A DNA stretch of 64,000 nucleotides. Origin: Glossina fuscipes (taxonomy: Eukaryota > Arthropoda > Insecta > Diptera > Glossinidae). Within the stretch, counting starts at the first letter, position 1, and every line of letters begins with the position of its first letter. The notes under the pieces were generated by a model that worked only from the letters and a program-made list of their open reading frames with translations, had not been told where the DNA came from and did no database searches. The stretch covers positions 13,827,310 to 13,891,309 of the forward strand of contig NW_023998417.1 in the NCBI RefSeq assembly GCF_014805625.2, read 5' to 3'. This document shows, in pieces, positions 35,263-48,750 of this stretch. Both the position numbers and the translations under genes were made by a program.

Positions 35263-38253
35263 GAAAAAAATATTTATTGCATCTATAGTTTGCTGTTAAC
35301 TCTAAAATTTTTATTCAAATTATTTGTATTTTATGCTGCTTACCTTCTAAAAAGAAGTTCTTCAAAATGAACTGATATTTTTTGACTTATAACTTGGCGA
35401 GTACGACATACGACTGGCGCAAAGCGCGCAGTGTCAACATAGTTATGCAATTATTGCAAATTAAACTTAGTAGACTGGTAGTCCGATCATCCGGCCTAAT
35501 GGGAGGATGCCTTTGTACCAGAAAAAAAAAAAAAAAAATGGGAGGGAAACGGAAATTCTACACAACTTTTCCTAATTTCGCATTTTATACAAAAGTGAAC
35601 TAAGCGAACTGAATCCCCTACAATTGTGCTTAATGGCAAAAGGCGCGCCCTTCGAAGTCGACATTCGACAGCTCGTGAGTCTCAGTCTAAGTAAAACCGG
35701 CTTCTTAAATCATACGGACAAAAAAAACAATTGGTTTTTAATGAAATTAAAAAATCAGTTCATTCACGGGCATTCATATGTTCGACGCAGCGAAACGAAC
35801 CAACCATCGATTTTGTACAATACTGTTAGCTTGTATTATAATCATTTAATATTATTTCCAAATTAAATTTAAATCAACGTCAGTTAAATTTTATAAAAAT
35901 AACTAGCGTTTAACTTAAGTTTATTTTAATATCTCTTTCTTACGATAGTTTTAAACAAGCAACGCGTATGCTCTCCTGTAATGCCTTAAATATGAGTTTT
36001 TTCCTTTTAATGTTTTTACCCAAATAAAAAGAACTAAAAAAACCAAATGAGACCAAAGTTTTGGAAAATGCTATGAATACATATTTCTCTAAATTTCTTG
36101 TCACATTCGCAGCAGCAATAACATAAGGATCGATAAGTCTTATAACACTTATTTCGTTCCAAGAACACTCCATACGTTAAGCGGTTTTAAAAAAACTGCT
36201 TCGAGGACTGCATTGCAGTTAGGTTTGGATAAGTCTGAAGTGCAGGGAAAACACACATAATCTAGTTAATCCTTACCAGGCAAAAGCGAGTACCAGCACA
36301 AGTACGAATGCAACCAACTTCTTCTCATTGAATGATAATCCAAGTTCTTTATATTGGCTCATGTAAGGAACAAATTGTATGCAGACGTGTTTCGAGTGAG
36401 AGGAGACAGAGCATATATTTAAAAGCCATGCTCTGGAGATGTCTGATTAATTGCGAGAAAATAGTGTCACGAAACTAATCATCTGATCAAACAATCGATT
36501 TTCACTGACCATATTTCAAAAGACATTAAAACAAATTCCGCAGCCAAGCATTGTTTTTTTCGAGTAGTTGGTTACATTTCATTTTAAGAAGAAACATTGC
36601 GTCGCTTAATATCTAAGGAACTCAGACCATATGAATGGATTGGGTGCTGGTGCTATTTGAAGTGTCGAGAAAGAGTTAGAGCCCATCGGCCTGTTCAACT
36701 CCTCTATCACACCTGGAATTTACAAACACACTTCTGCCTCAAGTTTTCATCATTCATCTGACTGAATAATATTCACTTGCAGGCATTATTTTAATGCCAC
36801 GAAATGAAAAACACAGACAGAAATGTGGAAACAGTCGTCTTTTCATTAGTTTCTATAAAAACTGAACTGGAATTTCGTGTAAATGTTAACAAAGCAAATG
36901 CTTTATGATTAATCGGAGACGCACTTAATTTGTTTGCCCTGCGGTGAGGTGAACACGTCTTTTTTACTTATATTCTTATCATTTACTGAACATAATGCCG
37001 GTAAAGCTTTAAATCATATGAGAACTTTTTTGTACTTTCGCTATGATGGCATGGATGTAAACAATACTCTTCCTTTCAATACTGCTTTGCACTTATTTTT
37101 TACAATTTCATTTCTTTTATCCCAAAAAAAAATAAAAAAGAAAAGAATTTCATAAACACGTTTTTTCAGTTTTCCCACATTGCATGAAAATGACTTTGCA
37201 ACGGAAATATTTGCACTCCCATCGGGTTTCCGGTGTTACCGTGATATATACAAATATCAGCTGTATCTCTTCAAACCAAAAAAAAAAAAAAAAACAAAAA
37301 AAACAAAAAAAAAAGAGAGACGCATCGCTTGTACATACAAGATTAGAGAGAGCTTTTACGCATAAACGTCTACGATGATGAAGATAGAGCAGAGGAGAGA
37401 GAAAAACAATTTCATTCGCACAGGGCAACTCAAACCGTATTTTAATAATAAGCAATTAGTAACGAAAACTTGAAATTTTCCGAAAGCATAATATTTGGGG
37501 TCAGATAAAAAAAAAACTTTACTCAACCGCCATGTAAAACGGATGGTCGAAGCGGTTTTTAGTTTTTCAAAGCGTAAAGAGCCTTCTTGAGCAATTGCTT
37601 GGTAGGAAAAGGTCTTCATGCCATATAAAGTCTGCTCCTTTTATTAGGGACAAAATAGAGAAAGAAATGTGTTTGATGATCACACATGAATATAAAATTA
37701 GATATCTGACATACTATAACGTTGGCCAGTCCGAGATGGCAGCAAGTGCCGTGCTTCTTAGCAGATGTGTAAAAATTCCGAAATTCTTTTAAAGCAATTT
37801 AAGGCACCCAGTGTTGGTAAGCTGAAGCGAAGCACTCTCCTACTTTCTCTTTTGCCTCTCCATCAATATGCACAACATTTTGTAGAAAACTTGAACTACA
37901 TAATAGTTTTCATTATCAATCAATTAAGTACCCTTTACGTAAGATTCGCTTATATATTGGTTTTAATTTGTGGAACTTTTTTCTTTCACAAAAATTTTCA
38001 TTTTCATGTTTATCTCTATCGCTCTCTCTCTCTCTCTCTTTCTCTCTCTTCTCTTGTTTTTTTTTTTTTTTGTTACCTTTACCTTTATTCAACCCTTTCG
38101 TCCAACACTATATGCGGTTTTTCGCAAGTTTGTAAGCGCAATACAAAGCCCATTGAGAATTCATAGAATAAAAAGAAAATCGCATATAGTATAGTCAATG
38201 AGAAAGCTTTCTGTTTTCATATATATATATATATATATTTTTTTTTTTTTCAG
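35263..38253. other. Non-coding stretch downstream of stumps
   Basis: No recognised gene. An acceptor at 37160-37169 precedes an open frame (FPTLHENDFATEIFALPSGF then RCYRDIYKYQLYLF) that runs into an A-rich Lys stretch; its amino-acid mix is protein-like but it has no partner exon. Microsatellites include a CT run at 38020-38050. Confidence 0.35.
38221..38240. repeat. (AT)n next to a pyrimidine tract
   Basis: The AT run is followed by a T-only tract and CAG at 38251-38253, forming the acceptor of the candidate exon at 38254. Confidence 0.7.
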
Positions 38254-38345
38254 TCCGTATGGGAAAGCTTATAAGCCGAAAACGAAGCGAACAAGTGTGT
38301 AGACAGGATATTTTAGTCTTCAAAGTGAATTTTACGTTAGAATGA
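38254..38345 (+). CDS. Candidate short exon, possibly an alternative gene A end
   Basis: Two readings are open after the strong acceptor. With two bases carried in (as from gene A exon 3, ending in phase 2) it reads PYGKAYKPKTKRTSV then TAG at 38300. With one base carried in (gene A exon 4) it reads VRMGKLISRKRSEQV and on to TGA at 38343. The latter contains MGKLISRK, which fits an N-myristoylation start (MGxxxS plus basic residues) if translation began at 38259. I cannot tell which, if any, is used. Confidence 0.2.
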
Positions 38346-39244
38346 CATGAATCGGAGAATATTTTTGACGAAAATAATCAAAAATTTCAAACAGAAAACT
38401 TTATATAAAATATAATAATAAATTTCTATAAAAATGTGTCGTTCATTTATAATGAAACACGAAATAGCTTAAATCGGTATTTGCAGAGTCAACTAAAAAA
38501 TCATTTTCGACGTAGAATACTTTATGAAAGTCTTTATGAAAGTTACTTTCGCACACACACTTGAAAAGGCAGAGGCAGTTTTAGAGGAAATACTACTAAA
38601 ATACTACAATAATAAATGCATACTGACTTACTTACATACATTTAAAAATACATTGATATATATAACGGGGAAAGCATCTGACTTGCTGTCAGCAACACCA
38701 ACGAACCAACAGCAGCTCTCACAATTGTAAACGGCGTCGTACGTTTTACGTTGAGTGTTTTTCGGCCACGTCTAAAAAAAATTTTTTTTTCTTCTACGTC
38801 GCAGATTATCTTTAGCCTTGCTTAAGTTCGTGTACATTGATTGTCTGCATTTTTCTCTGTTCAAACACTTTCTCATAAAAATGCAAAGAACAAATAGAAT
38901 TTAAACAATTTACCATTTTGTTGCAAAGCGAGTACAAAAAAGGACAAGTATTAAAAGGCCTCGGATCGCGCAGGCTATATGCAAGCCTTTTTCACATGAC
39001 AGCAAACCTCTTAATTAATTGATGAATATTTAAAAGATATCTTCGGTACGTGCAAAGTGAAAATAAAAACTTTCGTAACGCAAGATATCCATCCAATTAT
39101 AATAATTTCAACTTACAACATACATAAAGCTTGTACTCATGTAATAATCGTGAAACATGTAAATTCATTTACCGGAGAGTCTTCTATACATGCAGTTAGA
39201 AACAATAAGCCACCGCTTTTTGATTATATTTATATACATACGTA

Positions 39245-39263
39245 CACATTTTCTCAGGTAAGT
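39245..39263 (+). promoter_or_regulatory. Candidate recursive splice site (ratchet point)
   Basis: CATTTTCTCAG ends at 39257 and GTAAGTAT follows at once. As at 10288, a 3' splice site abuts a consensus 5' splice site. The pyrimidine tract is shorter than at 10288. It implies a + strand intron crossing this position, downstream of stumps, so a gene other than stumps must be transcribed here. Confidence 0.4.
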
Positions 39264-40754
39264 ATAACATTGAAGGCTGTCTACTTGCTATCTTATCCTA
39301 ATTTTCTTGCCGCACCACGAAAAGTCATAAATTCAAAGGAAGGCAAAAGAACACAATGCACAAAAATTCTCAAGTGACTTATGCCCTTACGCCATCTCAT
39401 AAGGAAACTTTATTTCAAATTGCACGCCGAAGACAATGCAGCAGCAGCAACTCGTGATCGTTAGACTTGCCACAAATTTCCTACAACGTTCTGATATTTT
39501 GTTCAGCATGCTATGACATATCTTACAATTTCTGACTATTGAACGTCGCCTCGTTTTGCAATCCAAATTCCTAACTACCATGTGCGAGAAATTAAAAGTC
39601 GTCCGAAATGGCTGTAAAGGTTGCAAACTTTCATCACGATGAGGTTGACTTTCCATTCGCGAAATTTTAAATGTAACGTACTTCCAAACACCTTGAAGCC
39701 CTGCCGGAACGATCGCTTAACGGAATTCTTAGTTCATTGGCATTAGATTATCATGCCGCTCCCTTGTTAGTAACATCAAAATAACGAATTCTATAAGTTG
39801 CATATATTTTGAGTCATTGACAAATTTTGATTGCGATGAGATTCTCAAAACGTCGAAAATAGAAGATAAGCTCAGAGAGATATATGGCTCTTTCTTTATG
39901 AAACTCATTTGCACTCAGAACCGGAGTTTTGTTTGCAAAAAAAAGGAAAATAGTCAAGAAAAACAATTTTGAATAGGCTCAGAAATTGCATCAGCCCATC
40001 GGTTCTTGCAACATATCAGACGAATAAGTCATAATAGCATGACCTATAAATAATCTTGGAAAGGAAGAAAAACTCTTCATCTAATTTTTGAGTTGTTCCT
40101 CAGCGTAATGATGATGAGTTTAATATTTGATCGGTATTGTGTCAGTAAAGAATTCTCCATCCATCCACACATACACATATTTATTATCGTTTTTTTCAAT
40201 ATTAATCACAAAACACAAACACACTGCAGACAAGCACATTTCTTTTATTAATTGAAACGTTCGCGGAGAAAGAGTAATCTTTAAAGACAATACTGCAATG
40301 CCCCTCAGTATTTTAGCGCTTTTCCATTGTGCTTCATTGAATTTACGATGCACGCTTTTAGTCGCTACAGATAATACCATATGTTTCGCATAGTTCTTTA
40401 TAGCTGCTCTTTGCGATTTTTATTTGCTATAAAAAGCCATCAATAGTTGTTAACAGAGCAAAAACCAACTATGAACTCTCGGAGAGGAACATAAACGTTG
40501 CATTTGAATCTTTGAATATCATTCATCATTAAACACCTGTGCTTGTGATAATAAAAATCATTTGAGGGTCAGAAGTCATCCAGATGACAAATGATGACAA
40601 AAATCCGCTCCATATTTCAATACACTCATTATTAGCCTTTTACGTCGTCGTCTTCAACTAATTCACCAATCGTTTCATATATGCGTCACCTTTCACTTCG
40701 CAGAAATGCGAATGAATAACTTTCCGTATAATCTAAACACCTTTTCAATTTTAG

Positions 40755-40809
40755 TGGATTATTGGATCGCCTTGGCGAACGTAAGCGGCAGCTAGCTGAC
40801 ACATTTTGA
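40755..40809 (+). CDS. Candidate terminal coding exon, possibly of gene A
   Basis: The acceptor CCTTTTCAATTTTAG ends at 40754. With two bases carried in, it reads GLLDRLGERKRQLADTF then TGA at 40807-40809, a charged, helix-like and very protein-like C-terminus. Gene A exon 3 ends in the required phase (AG plus T gives Ser). An internal GTAAGC at 40782 could act as a donor instead. The ratchet site at 39257 lies 1.5 kb upstream. No transcript evidence is available. Confidence 0.3.
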
Positions 40810-42044
40810 AAAGATTAAAACCAATATTTTCACACGTTTTGAATACCGCTACTCAAGATAAGCTAATGGTAGCAAAAATTCAACGTCTTCACGTAACGGT
40901 AGACGTTCCGAATCGAGTAACCGAACCTTGGCTTATCTCCACAATTTTTTTTATCGAGCACTTATGTGTCATAGCATTCATGTTTTTAGCGAGGATATTC
41001 CATCCATCCACAAAATGATTTTGAGCTCCGGGAAAATATCCTTTCAAAAATTATTTAACCTTTCAAGAATATTGAATACGAAAATCTACGGTGTATACAT
41101 AAAATGCCTTTTCGCGGAATTTCAATCTCATTATTGAGATAAAACATTATTCAGACAAATTAGATTCGTTCTTATTCTAAGAAATATATCGTGTGTTCGC
41201 AATTCAAAAAATTTATTTAATACATTAAAAAAAGTTTCTTGAATATTATATTTGGTAAGCGATTAAATGCGTGAAAACCGTTGAAAGAAACAAATCGATA
41301 AATAGCATGAAAGATGTGTACATCTGTGTGCTTAAGAAATATTTAAATCTTCCGGTTCAAAAACTCGATCCTGAAGCTGCGTGTTAAAGTGCATTTTTAA
41401 GTACAACAGTATACATGAGTGGCTCTGCTTTTCTAGCAATGTAAACAAAGCGCGTACATCGTAGAACAAAAGGAATAAAGTAACCAAGAAAGCGTAATGG
41501 CTGCAGTTGACATAACGTTAGTTGGCTGGCGTTATAAGACATTTAAGGCACATGTTAGAAATGTAAATTAAAATAAAAAAAGAAACGTTTGTATGCGTGC
41601 ATACGTATACATACATACCTATAAATATGTATATATCTGCGTATGTCATTGAATTTGTCGGTTAAAAAAAGTATGTAAAACGAATTTTAATGTGTGCGAA
41701 CTTTGAATCGCTAAAAAATTTTAATTTAACCAAGAAACGGTCTTCATACGCATACGTTGCGGCAAAGAGTGGTTAGCGTTCGCAAAAACTCCAAGTATGT
41801 AGCGAAGCAGGGATTAAGTGGTTGTTTCTACTTTGATGAACAGACGCTGAGGTAGCATTAAGAGTTGAGAATGTGCACAAGTATATGAATCTCCCTCTGT
41901 GTACTCTTAAAAGGCCTCTGTGTTTATACACAAAAAACCAAATGATATTTAACGCCCACAAAGCATCTTTCAGTACGAAATTCCTCTCTGCCGCAATACA
42001 AGTCCTTTTGATTGTCAAAAAAGAAAAGTTGAAAAACTAACAAC
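40810..42044. other. Non-coding stretch
   Basis: Several short ORFs overlap on both strands and none is recognisable. An AT/CATA-rich simple region lies near 41595-41640. Confidence 0.4.
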
Positions 42045-42910
42045 TAGAACAAGTAAGAAAATTATATTCGATCATGATCGAATCTTTTATACCCACCACT
42101 GCTATCCTTTAAAAAACAAACTAAAGAGAAGGAAAAAACTAAATTTTCATACTCTATAATACAGGGTGTAAGCGGCTGATTTTTCCAATTTTTAAAATAA
42201 AAGTGGAAAGTTGTAGGGTGTGTAAGCGTTGTACTTGGTGAGTAACGGAAAGCAAAGATGTTCACTATTTTTGTTGCATAGGCATATTGGCGTAGTGTAG
42301 GTGTGTCCTTTGAAAAGTTTAGGTCACTTCCAAATTCCTTTGCAAACTTGTAGGCGCTACCTTAATTTTCGCTAATCGAAGAATGTTTACCACAGACACT
42401 ACACACCAGAGTAGACGAACAAGAGGACAGATAGATGGACGGACACAGAATAAATCGGAACGAACTTTTTATGTTTCTGCCACATTTGAACTCCGTTAGC
42501 TTCGATTTTGCGGCCAGGAGAATGCTTACAACAAACATTACGCAGACAGACAGAGGGGCATACTAAAAATGATTGAGAATTTGAGCCTAAAGAAGAATAA
42601 AAGAAAAAGTGGTCCGATGCAAACCATTCGCAATAAGGTCGGCTCTTGGGACAAAACATGTAGGCGTACCAAATTTCATCAAAGTATCTCGAAAATTACG
42701 GCCCGCAAGATGAAAACAAAAAAACAAGGACAGACGGTCAGACAACCCTAGATCAATTCGGAGCCATATCTGTTCGTCTGTCCGTCTCGTCTTCATCGGG
42801 ATGTGTAATAAAAAGTGAGTCTATCTCAAGTCTTTCTGGATGTTGCATACAATCGTGCAAGTTTAATATACCCCTGCACCATAAGTGATGGAGGGCGAAA
42901 AAAACAAAAA
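42045..42910. mobile_element. Decayed dispersed element(s) with TATACCCACCAC head
   Basis: GAACAAGTAAGAAAATTATA, then TCTTTTATACCCACCACTGC at about 42084, matches the head of the copy at 28838. Later blocks carry GGACGGACACAG, CAGACAGACAGAGGGG and TCTGTTCGTCTGTCCGTCTC, and the end has AATATACCCCTGCACCATAA followed by TGGAGGG. These are hallmarks of non-coding repeat families of calyptrate flies. Two or more fragments may be joined here. No transposase or reverse transcriptase is visible. Confidence 0.45.
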
Positions 42911-45900
42911 AACATTGTAACAAGACTTTGTGTTTATTGGAATAGTGAGGGCAGTGTGCGCAAACCCTCCATCCATGCCTATGCACAGAAGCTCTTCAAA
43001 AATTTCATACAGCTATTAATTCCTCGGGATAGGTTTGTAAAGGAATATTGGTATCTGCTTGAGGGCTTAAAAGGATTTCGAAAGGTGGGCAGAAGAGTTC
43101 AATTCCACTTTTTTTCCTCCACAAACGTATTACTTCTCTTATGTAACGGCTTCTTTATAATGTCACGATAGTGTTCACAGTGCTATAGTACATCACTTTA
43201 TTGAAATATGGATAAGTATTTTATACACAATGTAATTTTTAATTACCACTTGTGCTACTATTAACGTCGTACATCCGTAAGTAGTAAAAAATCCGTAAGT
43301 GTACACACGACAATAGCAGCACTTGTTTTCCTTTCGTTTTTACTTACGACAGCACTTATTTCAATATTTCATTTTGTCATGTTTTTTCAATTATCATAAC
43401 AAACATAGAGAATATGTAACAATTGTGAATATAATGTGAATACATATATAAGAAAAGATCAAAATAATTATAAATTTCCGTCTAAACTTTGGGGAAATTA
43501 CGGCAATTATTTAAATCAGACTTCAACCTAAATCAGGATAAAGTTCGCATAGTTTCTCTTCTCCAGTTATTGTTGTGTTATGATAACACAAGAGGCTAAC
43601 AATAAGTTTGCCTGAAGTCGTTAATACCTTCAGCCCATATCCTATAATTGACTGGTGAGAACAAAAATTCTGTCATACATCATAATTTTCCTATCTTCTC
43701 TCTACCTATCACTGCAAGCAAGTGTTCGTATTCTTAGAGTAGTGAAAGTTCGGATAAAGTTCTCAAATTTGGAAATTTACCTGATGAGCGCAAAAAGACA
43801 TTATTTAAAGTAAATTCTTTACAAAATATTGGAATGGCCTAAGAGGCATTGCACATAGTTGCCTGTCTGATGTCTTCTTATCTATTTATGTATTTTTTAC
43901 AACTTAGTTGCCTCAACTGTTTTATAGAACGAGTAAGACTATATATTAACGATATTTATAAGCATCGTTTGTCAACATCCTGAAGATAGCCTCAAAGGTT
44001 CCATAAAGTGAACATCGTCCTCGTTAGTATCAATCTTAGAATCGATTGCGACATATATGTCCCTCTACCTGTCCACCTATGCGTGGCAAACACTATTCTG
44101 TTTTCAAGAATTTAAATACCGCAAGACTTGAACTTTAACAGGAACATTTGACCTAAGTTGCTGTTGAAAATGAATGGAACAGATTAAAAGATACGCCCAG
44201 TACAACATAAACTGTGAAAAATCTTTGTTATCGAAAGTAAAAAAAAAGTCGATTTACTATTAATTACCTATAATTTACAAGAAGTATAACGACAAGAATT
44301 TTCGAGAACAGTCTAAATTGATTCTACAGGAACAGGATCGGATTGTCAGTTTTTTCGTTTCTTTTTTTTAAGATAAATAAATGCGTTGGGTATAAGAGAT
44401 TCGGTCGCAACCAAAGATGATTTTCTTAGTTAGTTTTCCTTTCTCTGCATGTTTTAAATATCATTACATGCAGTATATTATGGTTTTGTGGTTAAAATAG
44501 AGAAAAAAGATTGTGTCAAGTGACACTATTAAACCTTTTGTGCCGCTTGGCCAAGTGCCTGCGTATCTGTTGGTGTTGGTTTTTTGCATACATTTGCATA
44601 TATATAAATATTTTACTTAAATTTCGCCTAATTACCGTTACGCTAATAACACGTTCCATTTTAAATTTTCTCCCTTCCTCCATCCTTACTATATACACAA
44701 AGCGTTATGCAATTTAAAAATAGCTCGCAAAATTATTAAAGCGAATTGACTAACATTTTTATGTACAAACAGTTGACATTTGATATTAGAAGATTTTTAT
44801 AGACTTTTAAATTTGTTGAAAGAACCAATGCATTATAAACACATACATACGTTATAAATCATTTCTGGCACGTACTCGTATCAAACAAAAAATAAATTTG
44901 TATTCGATTTGAAGCGAATGTTTTATTGCCCACCACTAGCTTTTATGCGTTTGTTGAGTGCAAGCGAAGGCAACTCTCTGCCCACTCCATATATATCCTC
45001 TGTTCACGATATCGTGGAAATCTCCTCAGACGAATTGGTAGCCTTCGTCATTTATTCCAACTTTATGCATATGATGATATGATAGGCTCGCAGATGACTA
45101 AATCGTTTAGCTTATTACACATATCGAAAAATGATGGGATCTTCGCTACACGTTGTACTTGTACCATTGGGCGCAAATATCAAAACAGACGATGTAATAA
45201 AAACATTAGTAAATAGAAATGTGTAGGTAAAAATCTTAAAGGATAGATGAATTGGGCTTACTTCGTGTTTTCATGGGTAAGAGACACATTTCTTTTAATA
45301 AATTAATGTTACAGTCGGGGTAATAAAATTCGTCGTAATTGGACTTTTTTTAATGACTATCCGACCGTTCCCTATCTTTTTATGAAAAGAATTACCGCTA
45401 AGTCCTACGGTAGGCGACAATAGACGAATCTTGTAGAAGGCAAGATAAACCCTGCTTGCGAGCTAACGAAGTACGAAGAGCGCAGAAGAAAATGAACAAT
45501 GTCTGAGGAAGAGGACATGCATGTTCCAATATCTAAAACGATTTGTGAGACTTTGGACATTTCGTGGTTAAATCGAATCTTAGTTTAAAGTCCCTATGAA
45601 TAGTTTATGCAATAAAAATCTAATCATTTTCCTATATATTGTCAACCCAACGTTAAAATATTGCCATTTTGTATATGTGTGCGTGTGCATGGAATCAATA
45701 AATACTTTGTTGTCAATGCAGTAAAATCAAGTTCAATTTAATAAAATTAATTTATAATAAAATAGTGCAAACAACAAGAGTAAAGTATTAAAAATATTTA
45801 AATTTCTTCTTTTATAGAATCTTGAGCAACGAAGAAAAGGAAATGCTGATGAAACCACTTTTTTTTTGCTTAAAACGCAAAATAGAAAAAACTCATTTTT

Positions 45901-48750
45901 AAATTAAACTAAACGAATGGCCAGCCAATTTTACTCTTACGCCTGAAATAGTAAAGTAGTAAAGGGTTTTGCTAAAAAACGAAAAAAATTAACACGAAGG
46001 TTTTTTTCGTAACTAATATGTCTTTGTAGAAGCATCCGGTTTATTACGAATGCAGTTTGATTTCAAAACGAAAAAATAAAAAGAAAAAAAAAAAAACGAC
46101 ATATATATATATATATGTATAACCACCACCACATACATAGAGTACAAAAAATGAAAATCAAGTTGATTCATTACGAATAAATGTGCACTCAGCTCCGCGT
46201 AGTACCCTATAAGGAGGAGTTCATCTAGGGAAACCGCTTAGCAAAAGCTTAACTACGTTTGTTGTTTTAATTCTAAACCTCGCCCATATGGCTCGCTAGA
46301 CTATCACCGTATGCGTGTCTCTGGGAAACGGCACAAAATGACCAAACAAACAAAATGGCCAAAGTAGTTCACACTTCACAGCCAGGTGATGAATGCAAAG
46401 CAGAAACAAAAAACCAACAGCAATGAGGTGTTGTTTCACTAAAGCTGACACTTTTCACTATTCGTGGCTGGAGTAGTTATTCGAGTTGTGTTTTTTCTCT
46501 TTCGACCCGTAAACGAAAGCGTGGATGTGTACTGACTTTTTCAGTTCTTTAGGAACAAATCGATTCCATAAAGCGCGCACGTATTGTTTATTGGTCTAAA
46601 TTTTCCAGAAAATTTAACGGGCTCAACGGGCTTGTTCCTCAACTAGTCGTTAGCCAGTTAGTAGAGAAAAAATTGCGCCCGAAGCTGGAACACCGTGTCG
46701 CACCTATGCTTTTAAACGTATTTAGTTGAGTAGAATATTGCCTTGCGCAGTTTCCATGTCCGTCCACTGATATACTTGAAAGTAAACGAAATCTATAGGA
46801 TTTTCGTTCGCTTGCTTGAGGTGTTAGGTATCCAAGATTCTACTACGAATCAATATAGCTTTTTTAATATTTGCTTTTTGCCGTTTTTGTTCTTTCAACT
46901 TTTGTAAATAACATGTTGTCCATGATTTATTCCATTCCAACAACAAAGTTTACAATTGTTTTGTCCGTTGAAGAGATTTAAATACGAATATAAATAGTAT
47001 TTTTTTTTTTTTTTATTGGTTTACCTTTCCTTTATTTTCTTTCTATCATTCATTGCTATTGAAGTGTAAACTATTGAATTATACGGGACAAGACGACATT
47101 AATTGCATGCATTTAGGTGAAAAGGAAACAGACCAGCAATGTCAGTTATATTTTATACATGAAAATTTAAAAGTGAGTTAACAAGAAAGTGGAGCCAATA
47201 TTTTACGTTTTGTCCTGCAGTATGTTTACAATTTCCATATGTAAAAAAAAACACAGGAAAATTTACATAACACGCTCTCGAGTATTCTCCTTTAAAAGGT
47301 CAAATGTGCTTTTGATATCATTTTTAAAACTACTGCATACTAATTCATACGTCAGGTAAACGACTATCAGCAAAATGGCAAACCTGCATCTTTAACAATT
47401 GCACCCACAATTCGTAGCAAATGTTATTTCAAAATTTCATGCCTCTCAAGAACGTTACGAATAAATTTGTATAGATCTTAAGAAAGAACACTGGGTTTCT
47501 TTGTAACATCATGGCCTCTTGACATTCTTGCAATCGCACTCACTATTGCATTTCACTTGCTGCAGCTGTTGAAACATCCCACATAACAGGAGACCGCAGA
47601 ATATGTATGTATAGCGTACAATAGTTCTGGAGTGGAGAACTCGGCAAGTACTAGTTCCAATTGTTTTCTTGATCCTTGAAATGACAACAAATGTGTTCGA
47701 TACCATGTGATATTTACATCTGCCATTATCGGAACGATCACTGCTTGTTTACTATTTCGATAGCACTTGCATTTTTGCTTATTACCATCTTACCCGTACG
47801 TTCGCATCTCTTATCTCCTCTTTTGCAGAGTAAATGCCGCTTCTGCGTAAAGGCGTACGTTGTTTTTGGGCCACGGCATTGTTTCATGGACCTTACTTTT
47901 CGGCTGTACAATCCTATAATATTCGACATCATGCTAAGATTGCATACGGCATCAGAGATCAAACGATTTCTATCAGCAGATATCGGGGATTTTCTCCCAA
48001 GTGTCTTCCGATGCCTTGGTTTAATATCACATTGGCCGACCTTTGAGGACAACGAGTTTTTGTTGCTTAAAATCCATTTTACTTATATAAGGAGACTGAG
48101 ACCGTCAAAATTGTAAAAAAATGGGCGGAGGAGAGACCGAAGAGAACGCAACAAACATATTCTTTGATCTTCTGGACGCTTTCAAGATCACCAAAATGCA
48201 TTCAGAAGGATCTTCATATCGCTCAGAATTTGTAACGCCATGGCCTTTCTTAAAATGATATTCGCTTTCTCTTCGCTCGTTTCTCATATCATTAAAATCT
48301 GTTTAAAAAAAAGTAATTGAATTTTACGGGATAGATAACCAAATCTATTGCCCAAAGAGAGAGAGAGAGAGAGGCGTTTTATTTTACTTTTCGTTTTCTT
48401 GTAAATATTGCTGTCGCTCCACTCAGAATCGTACTTGGAAAATTTCTTCTTATTCAATTTATGTCACCCAAAATGAAATTGTACTCGCAGAGGAAGAAAG
48501 AGATGCAGAAGGGGATGGAACTATGTCCTTTGCTTGCTACGGATGCATGGGATTCTTATCTCAGCTTCAAAGATATAAATCAATTATTAAAAAAATGCAT
48601 CAAATGTCGGTTGTATTCCAGGACGCCATCTCATAAAATACTAAACTTATATAAAATATGTACATTGTGAGTGCACTTACCCACACGAACAGAGCCGACT
48701 ATCGGCATAGTTTAACACTAGAACCACCAACGTTTTGCATATTATTATTA
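42911..48750. other. Non-coding stretch
   Basis: No gene recognised. Between 47,500 and 48,290 several frames on both strands are open for 60-141 codons, which reflects lower AT content more than a real gene. A GA run lies at 48356-48374. Confidence 0.35.

Noticed and set aside
42815..43171. 118-codon + strand ORF at the edge of the 42-kb repeat
   Set aside because: No transposase, integrase or reverse transcriptase signature; opposite-strand ORFs are equally long.
47691..48116. 141-codon + strand ORF, with a 104-codon ORF opposite
   Set aside because: Open frames occur on both strands and in several phases, no domain is recognisable and no splice partner is evident; lower local AT content explains the length.
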